Below, piece by piece: positions 25,433 through 34,396 of a DNA stretch of 64,000 nucleotides. Origin of the DNA: Betaproteobacteria bacterium HGW-Betaproteobacteria-9 (lineage in GTDB: Bacteria; Pseudomonadota; Gammaproteobacteria; Burkholderiales; Burkholderiaceae_C). Position numbers and translations under genes: made by a program. Position 1 is the stretch's first letter; the number at the start of each line of letters is the position of its first letter. Where the stretch lies: assembly GCA_002842215.1 (NCBI GenBank), contig PHCC01000023.1, positions 80,939 through 144,938 on the forward strand, read 5' to 3'. The notes under the pieces are model-generated. The model made no database searches and was not told the DNA's origin. It saw only the letters and a program-made list of their open reading frames with translations.

Positions 25433-27169
25433 ATGAATGGCAGCGCGAGCACATACCGGGAAACCGCTCCCTCCAACGGATACGAATTCAGCAGTGGCGC
25501 AGGCTACGACCTGCCCGAATACCCGTTCGAAGCCCCCCCGGAACTGCAGGGCGGCCCTCTCGTGCGGCACCCGGTGGTGATCGTCGGCGGCGGCATCACC
25601 GGACTGACGCTGGCCTGCTCGCTGGCGCGCTATGGCGTGGCTGCGGTGCTGATCGACGAAGACAACACCGTGGGCGTCAAAGGCGCCTCTTCGCGCGGCA
25701 TCTGCTACACGCAGAAATCGCTGGAGATCTTTGAGCGCCTGGGCATCTACGAGCGGGTGGTGGCCAAAGGCGTGCAATGGAGTGTGGGGCGAACCTTCGC
25801 GGGCGAGGACGAAGTCTTCAGCTTTGATCTGAAGCAGCAAGGCAATTTCCACCTCTCGCGCCAGCCACCCTTCCTGAACATCCAGCAGTTCTACATCGAA
25901 GGCTATCTGGTCGAGCGCATCCGCACCCTCGGCCATGTGGAGTTGCGCTGGAAGAACCGCCTGGTGGCCTTCGAGCAAAACGACGCCTGCGCCACGCTCA
26001 CCGTGGAGACCCCCGCGGGCCGCTACCGCATCGAGGCCGAGCACGTGATCGACGCCACCGGTGCGCACAGCCCGCTGCGGCAATGGCTGCAGGTGCCGTT
26101 CGACACCCGTCGGGGCGATGACCGCTGGTGCATCGCCGACGTGCGTTTTGCCAAACATCCGCCGGTGGAACGCCACACCTGGATCGAGGCGCCGTTCAAC
26201 GAGAACCGCGCGGTCTGGCAGCATCTGATGGCCGACGAGGTCTGGCGCATCGACTACCAGATGGCGCCCGACAGCGACCCCGAAGCCGTGAGCCGTGAAC
26301 CAGCGGTGCGCGAACGGCTGGCGCGCCATTTCGGTGCTGACGTGGAAGTGAAAATCGTCTGGGTCGGCCCCTACACCTACCGCAGCGAGTGCGTGCACGC
26401 CATGCGCCATGGACGCGTGTTCCTGATCGGCGACGCGGCCAAGGTCATGAGCCCGTTTGGCGCGCGCGGGGGCAACTCCGCCATAGCGGACGCCGACAAC
26501 CTGGCCTGGAAACTCGCCGCCGTGCTCAAGGGCCAGGCAGACGCTTCCCTGCTGGCGAGCTACAACGAAGAACGCATCGAAGCCGCGCAGCAAAACGTGT
26601 GCGTGACCAACCGCACCGCGCGCTTCCTGCGACCGGCCGACGGCGTCGAGCGGTTGTTCCGCCAGGCCACCATCGGGCTGGCCAGGCAGTACCCGTTTGC
26701 ACGCAACCTGATCAACACCGGCCGCATGGCGGTGGCCAACCCCTACAGCCGCTCCAGCGCCTGCACCTACCGGACTGGCAGCGGCGCGGGGCTGTCGGTA
26801 CAGAACGTGCGTTTCGCCTGGGCCGACGGTACCCGCGGCTGTGTCAACGATCTGCTCGACTGGGCAGCGGGCAGCCTGCTGGTGCTGGTGTTTGGTGATC
26901 TGTCGGCCGCGGCGCTGCAACGTTTGCGGCGCCTGTGCCTGGATGCGCCGGTGCGCAGCGTGCAGGTGCTCGGCCAGGACGCCACGGCGCAGGCGCTGGA
27001 GCACGTGCGCGACCCCCAGGGCCACCTGCAGGGTTCCTGCCATGTGTTTGGCCACGCCTGGGCGCTGCTGCGCCCGGATGGTTACCTGGCCGCCACCGGC
27101 GAGTCGGTCGACGCACAGCTGGTATCGGCCATAGAACGTTGCCTCGGACTGCGTGGAGAAACCCCATGA
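25433..27169 (+). CDS. FAD-dependent aromatic-type monooxygenase (MhpA-like)
   Basis: 578 residues from the ATG at 25433, with GAAGAGGA upstream; a GTG nine codons earlier lacks that. The Rossmann motif VVIVGGGITGLTLACSLARYG starts near residue 52, and the FAD ribityl motif is GDAAKVMSPFGARGGNSAIAD near residue 340. The long C-terminal domain (about 450-578) is a thioredoxin-like fold seen in phenol/3-hydroxyphenylpropionate hydroxylases. It hydroxylates an aromatic compound with NAD(P)H. The gene lacks neighbouring ring-cleavage genes, so its substrate is unknown. Confidence 0.85.
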   Translation: MNGSASTYRETAPSNGYEFSSGAGYDLPEYPFEAPPELQGGPLVRHPVVIVGGGITGLTLACSLARYGVAAVLIDEDNTVGVKGASSRGICYTQKSLEIFERLGIYERVVAKGVQWSVGRTFAGEDEVFSFDLKQQGNFHLSRQPPFLNIQQFYIEGYLVERIRTLGHVELRWKNRLVAFEQNDACATLTVETPAGRYRIEAEHVIDATGAHSPLRQWLQVPFDTRRGDDRWCIADVRFAKHPPVERHTWIEAPFNENRAVWQHLMADEVWRIDYQMAPDSDPEAVSREPAVRERLARHFGADVEVKIVWVGPYTYRSECVHAMRHGRVFLIGDAAKVMSPFGARGGNSAIADADNLAWKLAAVLKGQADASLLASYNEERIEAAQQNVCVTNRTARFLRPADGVERLFRQATIGLARQYPFARNLINTGRMAVANPYSRSSACTYRTGSGAGLSVQNVRFAWADGTRGCVNDLLDWAAGSLLVLVFGDLSAAALQRLRRLCLDAPVRSVQVLGQDATAQALEHVRDPQGHLQGSCHVFGHAWALLRPDGYLAATGESVDAQLVSAIERCLGLRGETP

Positions 27170-27366
27170 AACTCGCGATCCACTTCCAGGACGCCGACGC
27201 GTTCTACGAGCAGTTGCTCGACGCCCATGAAGGCCTGAGCCGCGGAGACAGCGAGCTGCTCAATGCCCGGCTGATCCTGCTGCTGGCCAACCAGGTGGGT
27301 GACTCTCGGGTGCTGAGCGAGTGCATCGAGGCGGCCCGCGAGATGCCCACCCCCGCGGCGGAATAA
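27166..27366 (+). CDS. DUF2783 family small protein
   Basis: 66 residues; the ATG at 27166 overlaps the monooxygenase stop (ATGA). The pattern DADAFYEQLLDAHEGLS, LNARLILLLANQVGD fits the DUF2783 family. Its members sit directly after FAD hydroxylase genes and may form a complex or stabilise the enzyme; no biochemistry is established to my knowledge. The stop TAA is immediately followed by a promoter-like TAAAAT of the valS leader. Confidence 0.8.
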   Translation: MKLAIHFQDADAFYEQLLDAHEGLSRGDSELLNARLILLLANQVGDSRVLSECIEAAREMPTPAAE

Positions 27367-27369
27367 AAT
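27364..27369 (+). promoter_or_regulatory. Possible -10 element for valS
   Basis: TAAAAT overlaps the DUF2783 stop codon. A -35 match upstream is poor. With the following hairpin it may set a leader for valS. Position only suggested. Confidence 0.3.
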
Positions 27370-27393
27370 CAGCCGCTTCCCCCGCTCTTCCTG

Positions 27394-27425
27394 ACGGCGC
27401 CCTGCGGGGCGCCGTTGCATTTTTT
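27394..27425 (+). terminator. Rho-independent terminator or valS leader attenuator
   Basis: ACGGCGCCC-TGCG-GGGCGCCGT (9-bp perfect stem) is followed by TGCATTTTTT. It ends only 10 bases before the valS ATG at 27436, so it either ends the monooxygenase operon or regulates valS as a leader hairpin. Confidence 0.75.
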
Positions 27426-27435
27426 GCGCCCACCC

Positions 27436-30342
27436 ATGTCTGACACCCTGCAACAACCCGGCCTGCAATCCCTCTCCAAATCGTTCGAGCCCGCCGCGCT
27501 CGAAGCCCATTGGGGCCCCGAGTGGGAACAGCGTGGCTACGGTGTGGCGGGTTTCCGCGGCACCGGTGCGCCGAAGGAAGGCGCGCCATCGTTCGCCATA
27601 CAACTGCCGCCGCCCAATGTGACCGGCACGCTGCACATGGGCCACGCCTTCAACCAGACCATCATGGATTCGCTCACGCGGTACCACCGCATGAGCGGCG
27701 CCAACACGGTCTGGGTGCCGGGCACCGACCACGCCGGCATCGCCACGCAGATTGTGGTGGAGCGCCAGTTGCAGGCCCAGGGCATCAGCCGCCACGACAT
27801 GGGGCCCACGCCTGCCGAGGCGCGCAAGAACTTCGTCGCCAAGGTCTGGGAGTGGAAGGAAGAAAGCGGCAACACCATCACCACGCAGATGCGCCGCATG
27901 GGCGACTCGGTGGACTGGAGCCGCGAGTACTTCACCATGGACCCCAAGCTGAGCAAGGTCGTGACCGAGACCTTTGTGCAGCTCTACCAGCAGGGCCTGA
28001 TCTACCGCGGCAAGCGCCTGGTCAACTGGGACCCGGTGCTGATGTCGGCCGTGTCCGATCTGGAAGTGGAGAGCGAAGAGGAAGACGGCTTCCTCTGGCA
28101 CATCGCCTACCCGCTGGTCAACGGCAGCGGTCACCTGACCGTGGCCACCACCCGGCCTGAGACCCTGCTGGGTGACGTGGCCGTGATGGTGCACCCGGAA
28201 GACGAGCGCTACAGCGCACTCATTGGCCAGTACGTGAAGCTGCCGCTGTGCGAGCGCGAGATCCCGGTGATCGCCGACACCTACGTGGACCGCGAATTCG
28301 GCACCGGTGTGGTGAAGGTCACGCCCGCACACGACGCCAACGACTACGCGGTGGGCCAGCGCCACCAGTTGCCGATCATCGGCGTGCTGGCACTCAACGC
28401 CACCATCAACGACAACGCACCCGAGAAGTACCGTGGCCTGGACCGCTTCGTGGCCCGCAAGGCCGTGGTGGCCGACCTCGAAGCCGCCGGCCTGCTGGTC
28501 GAGACCAAGAAGCACAAGCTGATGGTGCCGCGCTGCGCGCGCACCGGCCAGGTGATCGAGCCCATGCTGACCGACCAGTGGTTCGTCGCCATGACCAGCA
28601 AGGGCAATGAACACAACACCAGCGGCACCTCGATCGCCGACAAGGCCATTGCTGCTGTGCAGTCGGGCGAGGTGAAGTTCGTGCCCGAGAACTGGGTCAA
28701 CACCTACAACCAGTGGATGAACAACATCCAGGACTGGTGCATCAGCCGCCAGCTCTGGTGGGGTCACCAGATCCCGGCCTGGTACGACGAGCAGGGCCAG
28801 GTCTACGTGGCGCGCAATCTGGAAGAAGCCCAGGCCCAGGCCGGCGCCGGCAAGGCGCTCACGCGCGACGAGGACGTGCTCGACACCTGGTATTCATCGG
28901 CCCTCGTGCCCTTCTCTACCATGGGCTGGCCGGAGCAAGGTGACCAGGCCACCGGCGACTACAACCTCTACCTGCCCAGCACGGTGCTGGTGACGGGCTA
29001 CGACATCATCTTCTTCTGGGTCGCCCGGATGATCATGATGACGACCCACTTCACCGGCCGCGTGCCGTTCAAAGACGTCTACATCCACGGCCTGGTGCGC
29101 GACGCGCAGGGCCAGAAGATGAGCAAGTCCGAAGGCAACGTGCTGGACCCGGTGGACCTGATCGACGGCATCTCGCTCGCGCCCTTGCTGGACAAACGAA
29201 CCACCGGCCTGCGCAAGCCCGAGACGGCTCCCAAGGTGCGCAAGCAGACCGAGAAAGAATTCCCCGAAGGCATCCCGGCCTACGGCGCCGACGCGCTGCG
29301 CTTCACCTTCGCCGCGCTGGCCTCGCTGGGCCGCAGCATCAACTTCGACAGCAAGCGCTGCGAGGGCTACCGCAATTTCTGCAACAAGCTCTGGAACGCC
29401 ACGCGCTTCACGCTGATGAACTGCGAAGGCCAGGACTGCGGCCTGCTGGAGCACACCAAGGCTGACTGCGATGTGGGCGGCAAGGCACACGGTTACATGA
29501 GCTTCAGCCCCGCCGACCGCTGGATCGTCTCCAGGCTGCAGCGGGTCGAAGCCGACGTAGCCCAGGGCTTTGCCGAATACCGGCTGGACAACGTGGCCAA
29601 CACGATCTACCAGTTCGTCTGGGACGAGTTCTGCGACTGGTACCTGGAAATCGCCAAGGTGCAGATCAACACCGGCAACGAAGCGCAGCAACGCGCCACG
29701 CGCCGCACCCTGATCCGCACGCTGGAGACCATCCTGCGCCTGGCGCACCCGGTGATTCCGTTCATCACCGAAGAGCTGTGGCAGAAGGTCGCGCCCGTGG
29801 CCGGCCGTGCCGGTGAATCGGTGAGCGTGGCGGCCTACCCGGTGAGCCAGCCCGAGCGCATCGATCAAACCGCTGAAGCGGCTGTGGCCAAGCTCAAGGG
29901 CCTGGTGGACGCCTGCCGCACGCTGCGCGGCGAGATGAACGTCTCACCCGCCACGCGACTGCCGCTGTACGTGCTGGGCGACACCGCCTTCATGCAGGCC
30001 AACGCCGCCGTGCTGCAGGGTCTGGCCAAGCTGAGCGAGGTGAAGGTGTTCACCGACGAGGCCGCCTGGGCCGCCGCAGCGCAGGCGGCTCCCGTGGCCG
30101 TGGCGGGTGAAGCCCGCCTGTGCCTGTTCATGGCCATCGACGTGGCCGCCGAAAAGGTGCGCCTGTCCAAGGAAGCCACACGCCTGGAGGGCGAAATCGC
30201 CAAGGCGACGGTCAAGCTCGGCAACGAGGCTTTCGTGGCCAAGGCACCGCCGGCGGTGATCGATCAGGAAAAAAAGCGCGTGGCCGATTTCACCGCCACC
30301 CTCGACAAGGTGCGCGAGCAGCTGGCCCGGCTGGGCCTTTGA
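27436..30342 (+). CDS. valS: Valyl-tRNA synthetase
   Basis: 968 residues from the ATG at 27436. The HIGH-type motif is [15 protein letters not shown] near residue 60 and the KMSKS motif is [10 protein letters not shown] near residue 560. An editing domain (residues 220-400), anticodon-binding domain and a coiled-coil C-terminal arm ([22 protein letters not shown]) are in the usual order. It charges tRNA-Val. The upstream leader contains a terminator-like hairpin. A short hairpin also follows the stop. Confidence 0.97.
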   Translation: MSDTLQQPGLQSLSKSFEPAALEAHWGPEWEQRGYGVAGFRGTGAPKEGAPSFAIQLPPPNVTGTLHMGHAFNQTIMDSLTRYHRMSGANTVWVPGTDHAGIATQIVVERQLQAQGISRHDMGPTPAEARKNFVAKVWEWKEESGNTITTQMRRMGDSVDWSREYFTMDPKLSKVVTETFVQLYQQGLIYRGKRLVNWDPVLMSAVSDLEVESEEEDGFLWHIAYPLVNGSGHLTVATTRPETLLGDVAVMVHPEDERYSALIGQYVKLPLCEREIPVIADTYVDREFGTGVVKVTPAHDANDYAVGQRHQLPIIGVLALNATINDNAPEKYRGLDRFVARKAVVADLEAAGLLVETKKHKLMVPRCARTGQVIEPMLTDQWFVAMTSKGNEHNTSGTSIADKAIAAVQSGEVKFVPENWVNTYNQWMNNIQDWCISRQLWWGHQIPAWYDEQGQVYVARNLEEAQAQAGAGKALTRDEDVLDTWYSSALVPFSTMGWPEQGDQATGDYNLYLPSTVLVTGYDIIFFWVARMIMMTTHFTGRVPFKDVYIHGLVRDAQGQKMSKSEGNVLDPVDLIDGISLAPLLDKRTTGLRKPETAPKVRKQTEKEFPEGIPAYGADALRFTFAALASLGRSINFDSKRCEGYRNFCNKLWNATRFTLMNCEGQDCGLLEHTKADCDVGGKAHGYMSFSPADRWIVSRLQRVEADVAQGFAEYRLDNVANTIYQFVWDEFCDWYLEIAKVQINTGNEAQQRATRRTLIRTLETILRLAHPVIPFITEELWQKVAPVAGRAGESVSVAAYPVSQPERIDQTAEAAVAKLKGLVDACRTLRGEMNVSPATRLPLYVLGDTAFMQANAAVLQGLAKLSEVKVFTDEAAWAAAAQAAPVAVAGEARLCLFMAIDVAAEKVRLSKEATRLEGEIAKATVKLGNEAFVAKAPPAVIDQEKKRVADFTATLDKVREQLARLGL

Positions 30343-30348
30343 TCCCGT

Positions 30349-30368
30349 GACCCGCCGCCGCGCGGGTC
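30349..30368. terminator. Hairpin between convergent valS and the dehydrogenase gene
   Basis: GACCCGC and GCGGGTC form a 7-bp stem around CGCCGC. There is no T-tract, so it is only a weak terminator candidate. Confidence 0.3.
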
Positions 30369-30378
30369 CGGTCCACGT

Positions 30379-31422
30379 TCAGCGGCGGTGGTGCACCGCC
30401 AGCGACTCCCACTGCGACGGCGAAACCGCCTGGGGGTCTTCCTGGTCGGGAAGGTGCAGGCTGTCGAGCTCGGAAAAATCGCTCGGCCTGGACTCGGCTT
30501 TCGCCGTGGCGGGCGACAGCGTCTCATGGATGCGGTGGGAAACGTACCAGCTGGCACGCAGCTTGGCCTCGCGCGTGTGTGAGCCCAGGCGCGGTGTCAG
30601 GTGCAGGTTGGGCACGTTGTAGAGCGGTGTGCCCTCGGCCGCAAAGGCCGGATTGGCGCCGTCGAGCAGACAGGCGTCGATGCGGCCATCGGTGAGCGCC
30701 AGGGCCAGGGCCTCCGGATCGAACAACGAGCTGCGACTCACACCGACCCACAGCTGGCCGGGCTTGCAATGGTTGAGCAGGCGCTCGTTGATCCAGCCTC
30801 GGAAGCGCGAGGCATAGACCACCTGGAGCGACACCGCGTCCGAGCGTTCCAGCAATTCGTTGAGCGGGACCGGCTCCACACCGAGCTTGGCCCAGATGGG
30901 TGCGGCGTGGTGCACCGCCGGGTCGTAGCCCAGCAGGCGCACGCCCAGCCCCTTGAGCATGGGCGCGAGCGTGTGGGCCACCGGGGCCAGCCCGAGCAGG
31001 CCCACGGTGCTACCCGCCAGCTCCCGGCCCATGCGCACCTGCGCGATCTGGCGGCCGAGCAAGGCGCTGATCATGCCCCGGCGGTACAGCATCAGCAGGC
31101 CGTACAGCAGGTATTCGGCGTTGGAGCGCACCGTGGCGCTGCGCGCCTGCACCACGCGCACCTGGCGCCGGGCGCAGGCGTCCAGATCGGTGTTGTCGCT
31201 GGATATCTGCATACGGGCAACCAGCTGCAGCTTGGGGGCAAAGTCCAGGAACTCCTGCGACACCACCACATGGGGCGGCAGGACGATGGCGCGCGTCTTG
31301 TAGGCGGTGTTGCGCAGCGCGACGGCATCGTCGGCCAGATCCGGACGGAAGGCCACCTCGTAACGCTCGCGCAACCAGCCCAGGGCCTCGGGGACCAGCG
31401 GATCGATCAGCAGGACTTCCAT
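30379..31422 (-). CDS. D-2-hydroxyacid dehydrogenase-like protein, degenerate active site
   Basis: 347 residues with the overall D-isomer-specific 2-hydroxyacid dehydrogenase architecture: N-terminal substrate domain, LAGSTVGLLGLAPVAHTL (NAD fold, residues 136-150), VGVSRSSLFD (catalytic Arg230 kept) and LTPRLGSHT at 276-283. The dinucleotide motif GxGxxG is reduced (GLAPVA), the catalytic Glu region is DGANPAF and the catalytic His has become Arg278. It probably does not have classical dehydrogenase activity. It is convergent with valS and downstream of tusA. Confidence 0.75.
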   Translation of the reverse strand: MEVLLIDPLVPEALGWLRERYEVAFRPDLADDAVALRNTAYKTRAIVLPPHVVVSQEFLDFAPKLQLVARMQISSDNTDLDACARRQVRVVQARSATVRSNAEYLLYGLLMLYRRGMISALLGRQIAQVRMGRELAGSTVGLLGLAPVAHTLAPMLKGLGVRLLGYDPAVHHAAPIWAKLGVEPVPLNELLERSDAVSLQVVYASRFRGWINERLLNHCKPGQLWVGVSRSSLFDPEALALALTDGRIDACLLDGANPAFAAEGTPLYNVPNLHLTPRLGSHTREAKLRASWYVSHRIHETLSPATAKAESRPSDFSELDSLHLPDQEDPQAVSPSQWESLAVHHRR

Positions 31423-31473
31423 GGTTTCAACGCGTCCGGCTGCTGCGGTTCAAGGCAGCAACCGTTCACGCCC

Positions 31474-31701
31474 TCAACGGCGTTTGAGCAGGGTGAAATG
31501 CTCGGCGCCCACGGTCTGCTGTTCCACGAGTTCGTTGCCTGTCTGTTTGGCAAACGCCTGGAAATCACGCACCGATCCGGCATCGGTAGAGACCACGCGA
31601 AGGATCTGCCCGCTGCTCATGTCGGCCAGGGCTTTCTTGGCTTTCAGGATGGGCAGGGGGCAGTTCAAGCCGCGGGCATCGAGTTCTTTGTCGGCGTTCA
31701 T
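31474..31701 (-). CDS. tusA: TusA family sulfur-carrier protein
   Basis: 75 residues. The motif ARGLNCPLPILKAKKAL contains the active Cys of the CPxP type. TusA accepts persulfide sulfur for tRNA thiolation and cofactor synthesis. It is the only sulfur-relay gene seen here, 51 bp upstream of the dehydrogenase-like gene. The stretch from 31702 to 31794 is without a gene. Confidence 0.9.
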   Translation of the reverse strand: MNADKELDARGLNCPLPILKAKKALADMSSGQILRVVSTDAGSVRDFQAFAKQTGNELVEQQTVGAEHFTLLKRR

Positions 31702-31794
31702 GGGGGGGATTCCTGTGGTTGAACGATTCTATGTCAAGCGGGTTTTCGGCAGATTGGCAGCGCACCCGCCGAGATACCCGGCCGCCAACGGCTG

Positions 31795-32355
31795 TCAGTG
31801 CGACTCAGCCGGGTTGCCCTGGTCCGGGTCTGAAGGCAGCGTTTCCATGAACACCGGCTCGATGCCCCTGCCGCGCAACCAGTCGGCCAGGGCCAGCCCG
31901 GTACCCGCACGCCAGCACTTCAGCTGCGATGGATCCAGCAGCCTGTATTCGACCAGCTCGGGCGAAAGCCGGATCTCGCCGCGGGCCTGCGCGTGGTAGG
32001 TGATGATGATCTGGTTCATGCGCTGGAAATCGTGCACACCGACCAGTTGCAGGGCGGTCACTTCGAGCGCGGTTTCTTCCGCAATCTCCCGCCGGATGCC
32101 GTCTTCGGGTGTCTCACCCGCCTCCATGAAGCCGGTGATCAGCCCGAACATGCGGTTGGTCCAGGCGGCGTTGCGCGCCAGCAGCACCCGTTCGCCGACC
32201 TGCACGATGGCGGCGAGCACGGGGGTGGGGTTGTTCCAGTGCGTGAAGTCGCAGGCCGGGCAACGCAACCGCTCCTTGAAACCGCCATCCTCTTCGCTGC
32301 CGATCAGCGCCAGCGGCGTGGCGCAGCTGGGGCAGAAGCGGTATTCGGCACTCAC
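31795..32355 (-). CDS. NUDIX hydrolase with N-terminal zinc ribbon
   Basis: 186 residues from a GTG at 32355, four bases after the cysM stop, so likely coupled. Residues 4-33 hold a zinc ribbon (CPSCATPL...LRCPACDF). The NUDIX box is GFMEAGETPEDGIRREIAEE, with the key EExxE residues present. It resembles NADH pyrophosphatase-type or other nucleotide-sugar/NAD-cleaving members. The substrate is unknown. Confidence 0.86.
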   Translation of the reverse strand: MSAEYRFCPSCATPLALIGSEEDGGFKERLRCPACDFTHWNNPTPVLAAIVQVGERVLLARNAAWTNRMFGLITGFMEAGETPEDGIRREIAEETALEVTALQLVGVHDFQRMNQIIITYHAQARGEIRLSPELVEYRLLDPSQLKCWRAGTGLALADWLRGRGIEPVFMETLPSDPDQGNPAESH

Positions 32356-32359
32356 GGAA

Positions 32360-33262
32360 TCAGGCGGGGAAGACGCCGGTGGACAGGTAGCGGTCGCCCC
32401 TGTCACAGACAACGAAGACGATGGTGGCGTTTTCCACCTGCTGGGCCACCTGCTGGGCCACCCAGCAGGCCCCCGCCGCCGAGATACCCCCGAAAATGCC
32501 TTCTTCGCTCGCCAGGCGACGGCACATGTCTTCGGCATCGCCCTGGCTCACATACACCAGCTCGTCCACCCGGCTGGGGTCGTAAATCTTCGGCAGGTAT
32601 TCGGTGGGCCATTTGCGGATACCCGGGATGCGCGAACCTTCGCTGGGCTGGGCGCCCACAATGCGCACCGCCGGGTTCTTTTCTTTCAGGAACTGCGACA
32701 CGCCGGTGATGGTGCCGGTGGTGCCCATGGCGCTCACGAAATGGGTGATGCGTCCACCGGTCTGTTCCCAGAGCTCGGGTCCGGTGGTCTCGTAGTGGAT
32801 GCGCGGGTTGTCGGCGTTGGCGAACTGGTCCAGCATGCGGCCCTTGCCATCGGCCTGCATCTTCTCAGCCAGATCGCGGGCGTATTCCATGCCGCCACTC
32901 TTCGGGGTGAGGATGAGCTCGGCGCCAAAGGCCTTCATGGTCTGCGCGCGCTCGATCGACAGGTCCTCCGGCATGATCAGCACCATGCGGTAGCCCTTGA
33001 TGGCGGCGGCCATGGCCAGCGCGATACCGGTGTTGCCCGAGGTGGCTTCGATCAGCGTGTCCCCAGGCCGGATCTCACCACGTTCCTCTGCGCGCCGGAT
33101 CATGGACATGGCGGGCCGGTCCTTGACGGAACCCGCCGGATTGTTGCCTTCCAGCTTGGCCAGAATGACGTTGCCCCGTGCCCGGTTGTCCGCCGCCCCG
33201 ATGCGCTGCAGCGCCACCAGCGGTGTCTTGCCGATCGCATCTTCAATGGTTGGGTAGTTCAT
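32360..33262 (-). CDS. cysM: Cysteine synthase B
   Basis: 300 residues from the ATG at 33262 (a GTG three codons earlier is possible). The PLP Lys lies in NNPAGSVKDRPA, the substrate-binding loop in TSGNTGIALAM, and the phosphate-binding motif in GTTGTITG. CysM makes cysteine from O-acetylserine with sulfide or thiosulfate. It is the leading gene of cysM-NUDIX. tRNA-Leu starts 40 bp upstream on the opposite strand. Confidence 0.93.
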   Translation of the reverse strand: MNYPTIEDAIGKTPLVALQRIGAADNRARGNVILAKLEGNNPAGSVKDRPAMSMIRRAEERGEIRPGDTLIEATSGNTGIALAMAAAIKGYRMVLIMPEDLSIERAQTMKAFGAELILTPKSGGMEYARDLAEKMQADGKGRMLDQFANADNPRIHYETTGPELWEQTGGRITHFVSAMGTTGTITGVSQFLKEKNPAVRIVGAQPSEGSRIPGIRKWPTEYLPKIYDPSRVDELVYVSQGDAEDMCRRLASEEGIFGGISAAGACWVAQQVAQQVENATIVFVVCDRGDRYLSTGVFPA

Positions 33263-33301
33263 GGGCCTCACTGTGCCATAATTTCCGTCTCCCAGATTCC
33301 A

Positions 33302-33386
33302 GCCCGGGTGGTGAAATTGGTAGACGCAGGGGACTCAAAATCCCCCGCCGCAAGGCGTGCCGGTTCGATTCCGGCCCCGGGCACCA
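33302..33386 (+). tRNA. tRNA-Leu (anticodon CAA)
   Basis: 85 nt including the encoded CCA. The acceptor stem GCCCGGG pairs with CCCGGGC at 33376-33382 and the discriminator is A. The anticodon loop CTCAAAA gives CAA, reading UUG; a long variable arm (GCCGCAAGGCGTGCC region) marks a class II tRNA. The 3' half serves as integration site for the downstream element. Confidence 0.93.
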
Positions 33387-33393
33387 CAGATAA

Positions 33394-33426
33394 GGCCGTA
33401 CGCTTCCAATAGCGTGCGGCCTTTTT
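33394..33426 (+). terminator. Terminator following tRNA-Leu (element-side copy)
   Basis: GGCCGTACGC/GCGTGCGGCC stem (one G-T pair) with an 8-base loop, then TTTTT. A closely similar hairpin occurs at 42805-42835 past the element's far end. Confidence 0.85.
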
Positions 33427-34396
33427 CTTTTCCCCTATGAAAACCCTACTTTGACAGTGCGCTAACGTGCGGGGAAGTCTACAGGCATCCGGGGGCACTT
33501 GGGGGCACATTCGGGGGCATGATTCGGCAAATTGGGGGCACTTCCACTATTCAGGGGGCACCCGTACCCCCTGCCCATTTCGCGGCGCAGCGAGCGAAGG
33601 AAAGGCATCGGTCTGGGGGCTTGAGGCTCGGGACATTTCGGCGCCCCCATGCTGCCCGCTGCCACTTCGCCCCCTTGGGGCCATACGGGCACGCACCGCG
33701 AAAACCCGAAAGCGATCATCCCCCCGTCAAAAAGCGGAACCCCCTTGGCAAGGTTTTGTGACTAGAGCGCGGGCGGGGCACAAATTACCCCTGAGCGAGT
33801 CGCCCAGGAGGGATCCGTTATGCCCACAGCCCGGCATCACACACCAGACCAAGCAACGGAAGCGCCCGGGCGCTTCGTGTTTCCTTCCGGGTGTCGCCCT
33901 GATTTACCGGGAACACCGGGAACAAACCCGAAAAACCCACGTAACCCATTGATGTGATTGAAGTTTTCTGTTCCCGGTGGCACTGGGAACAAGCCCAAAT
34001 CGACCGGGAACACCGGGAACAACTCACTCCATTACCGTGCGGGGTCTTCCGGCTTCCGGTCAAGGTGCCCCCAAGGTCTGGCGCCTTGTGCCCCCACCGC
34101 TGCCCATCGGCGGCCGGGCTGTCGCTCACGCCGTGGCTGCCCGTGCGCACCGCCCGGCCGGTGTCGGGTGGGTGGGCTGCAGGCCCGGCCGGTGTCGGGT
34201 GGGTGGGCTGCAGGTGGGCTGATGCCCCCAAGGTCTGGCGTCTTGTGCCCCCTTGGTCTGGTGTCTGGTGCCCCCAGCACAGGCAAACCCAGCGCGAAAA
34301 GAACTCCCGCACCGCCGCCCATCGGCGGCCCGCCCGGCGCTCACGCCGTGGCCACCTGTGCCCATCCGGCCCGCATTGCACGGGCTCGGGCTGGGC
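33427..34396. other. Repeat-rich non-coding left end of the element
   Basis: 970 bp with no gene I can support. It contains five GGGGGCA copies (33491, 33501, 33513, 33534, 33554), six GGGAACA/TGTTCCC copies (33909-34021), five inverted TGCCCCC copies (34066-34275), and a perfect 31-bp tandem duplication at 34153-34183 and 34184-34214. Two 30-bp blocks at 34066-34095 and 34223-34252 differ by one base. It borders the end of the primase gene. It is the candidate origin and integrase arm-site region. Confidence 0.75.

Noticed and set aside
33491..33560. GGGGGCA series considered as a CRISPR array
   Set aside because: Repeats are only 7 bases with unequal 10-21 base spacing and no cas genes are near.
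33427..34396. Several short open frames across the repeat block at the left end of the element
   Set aside because: They follow the duplicated sequence, have no ribosome sites and show no protein-like composition.
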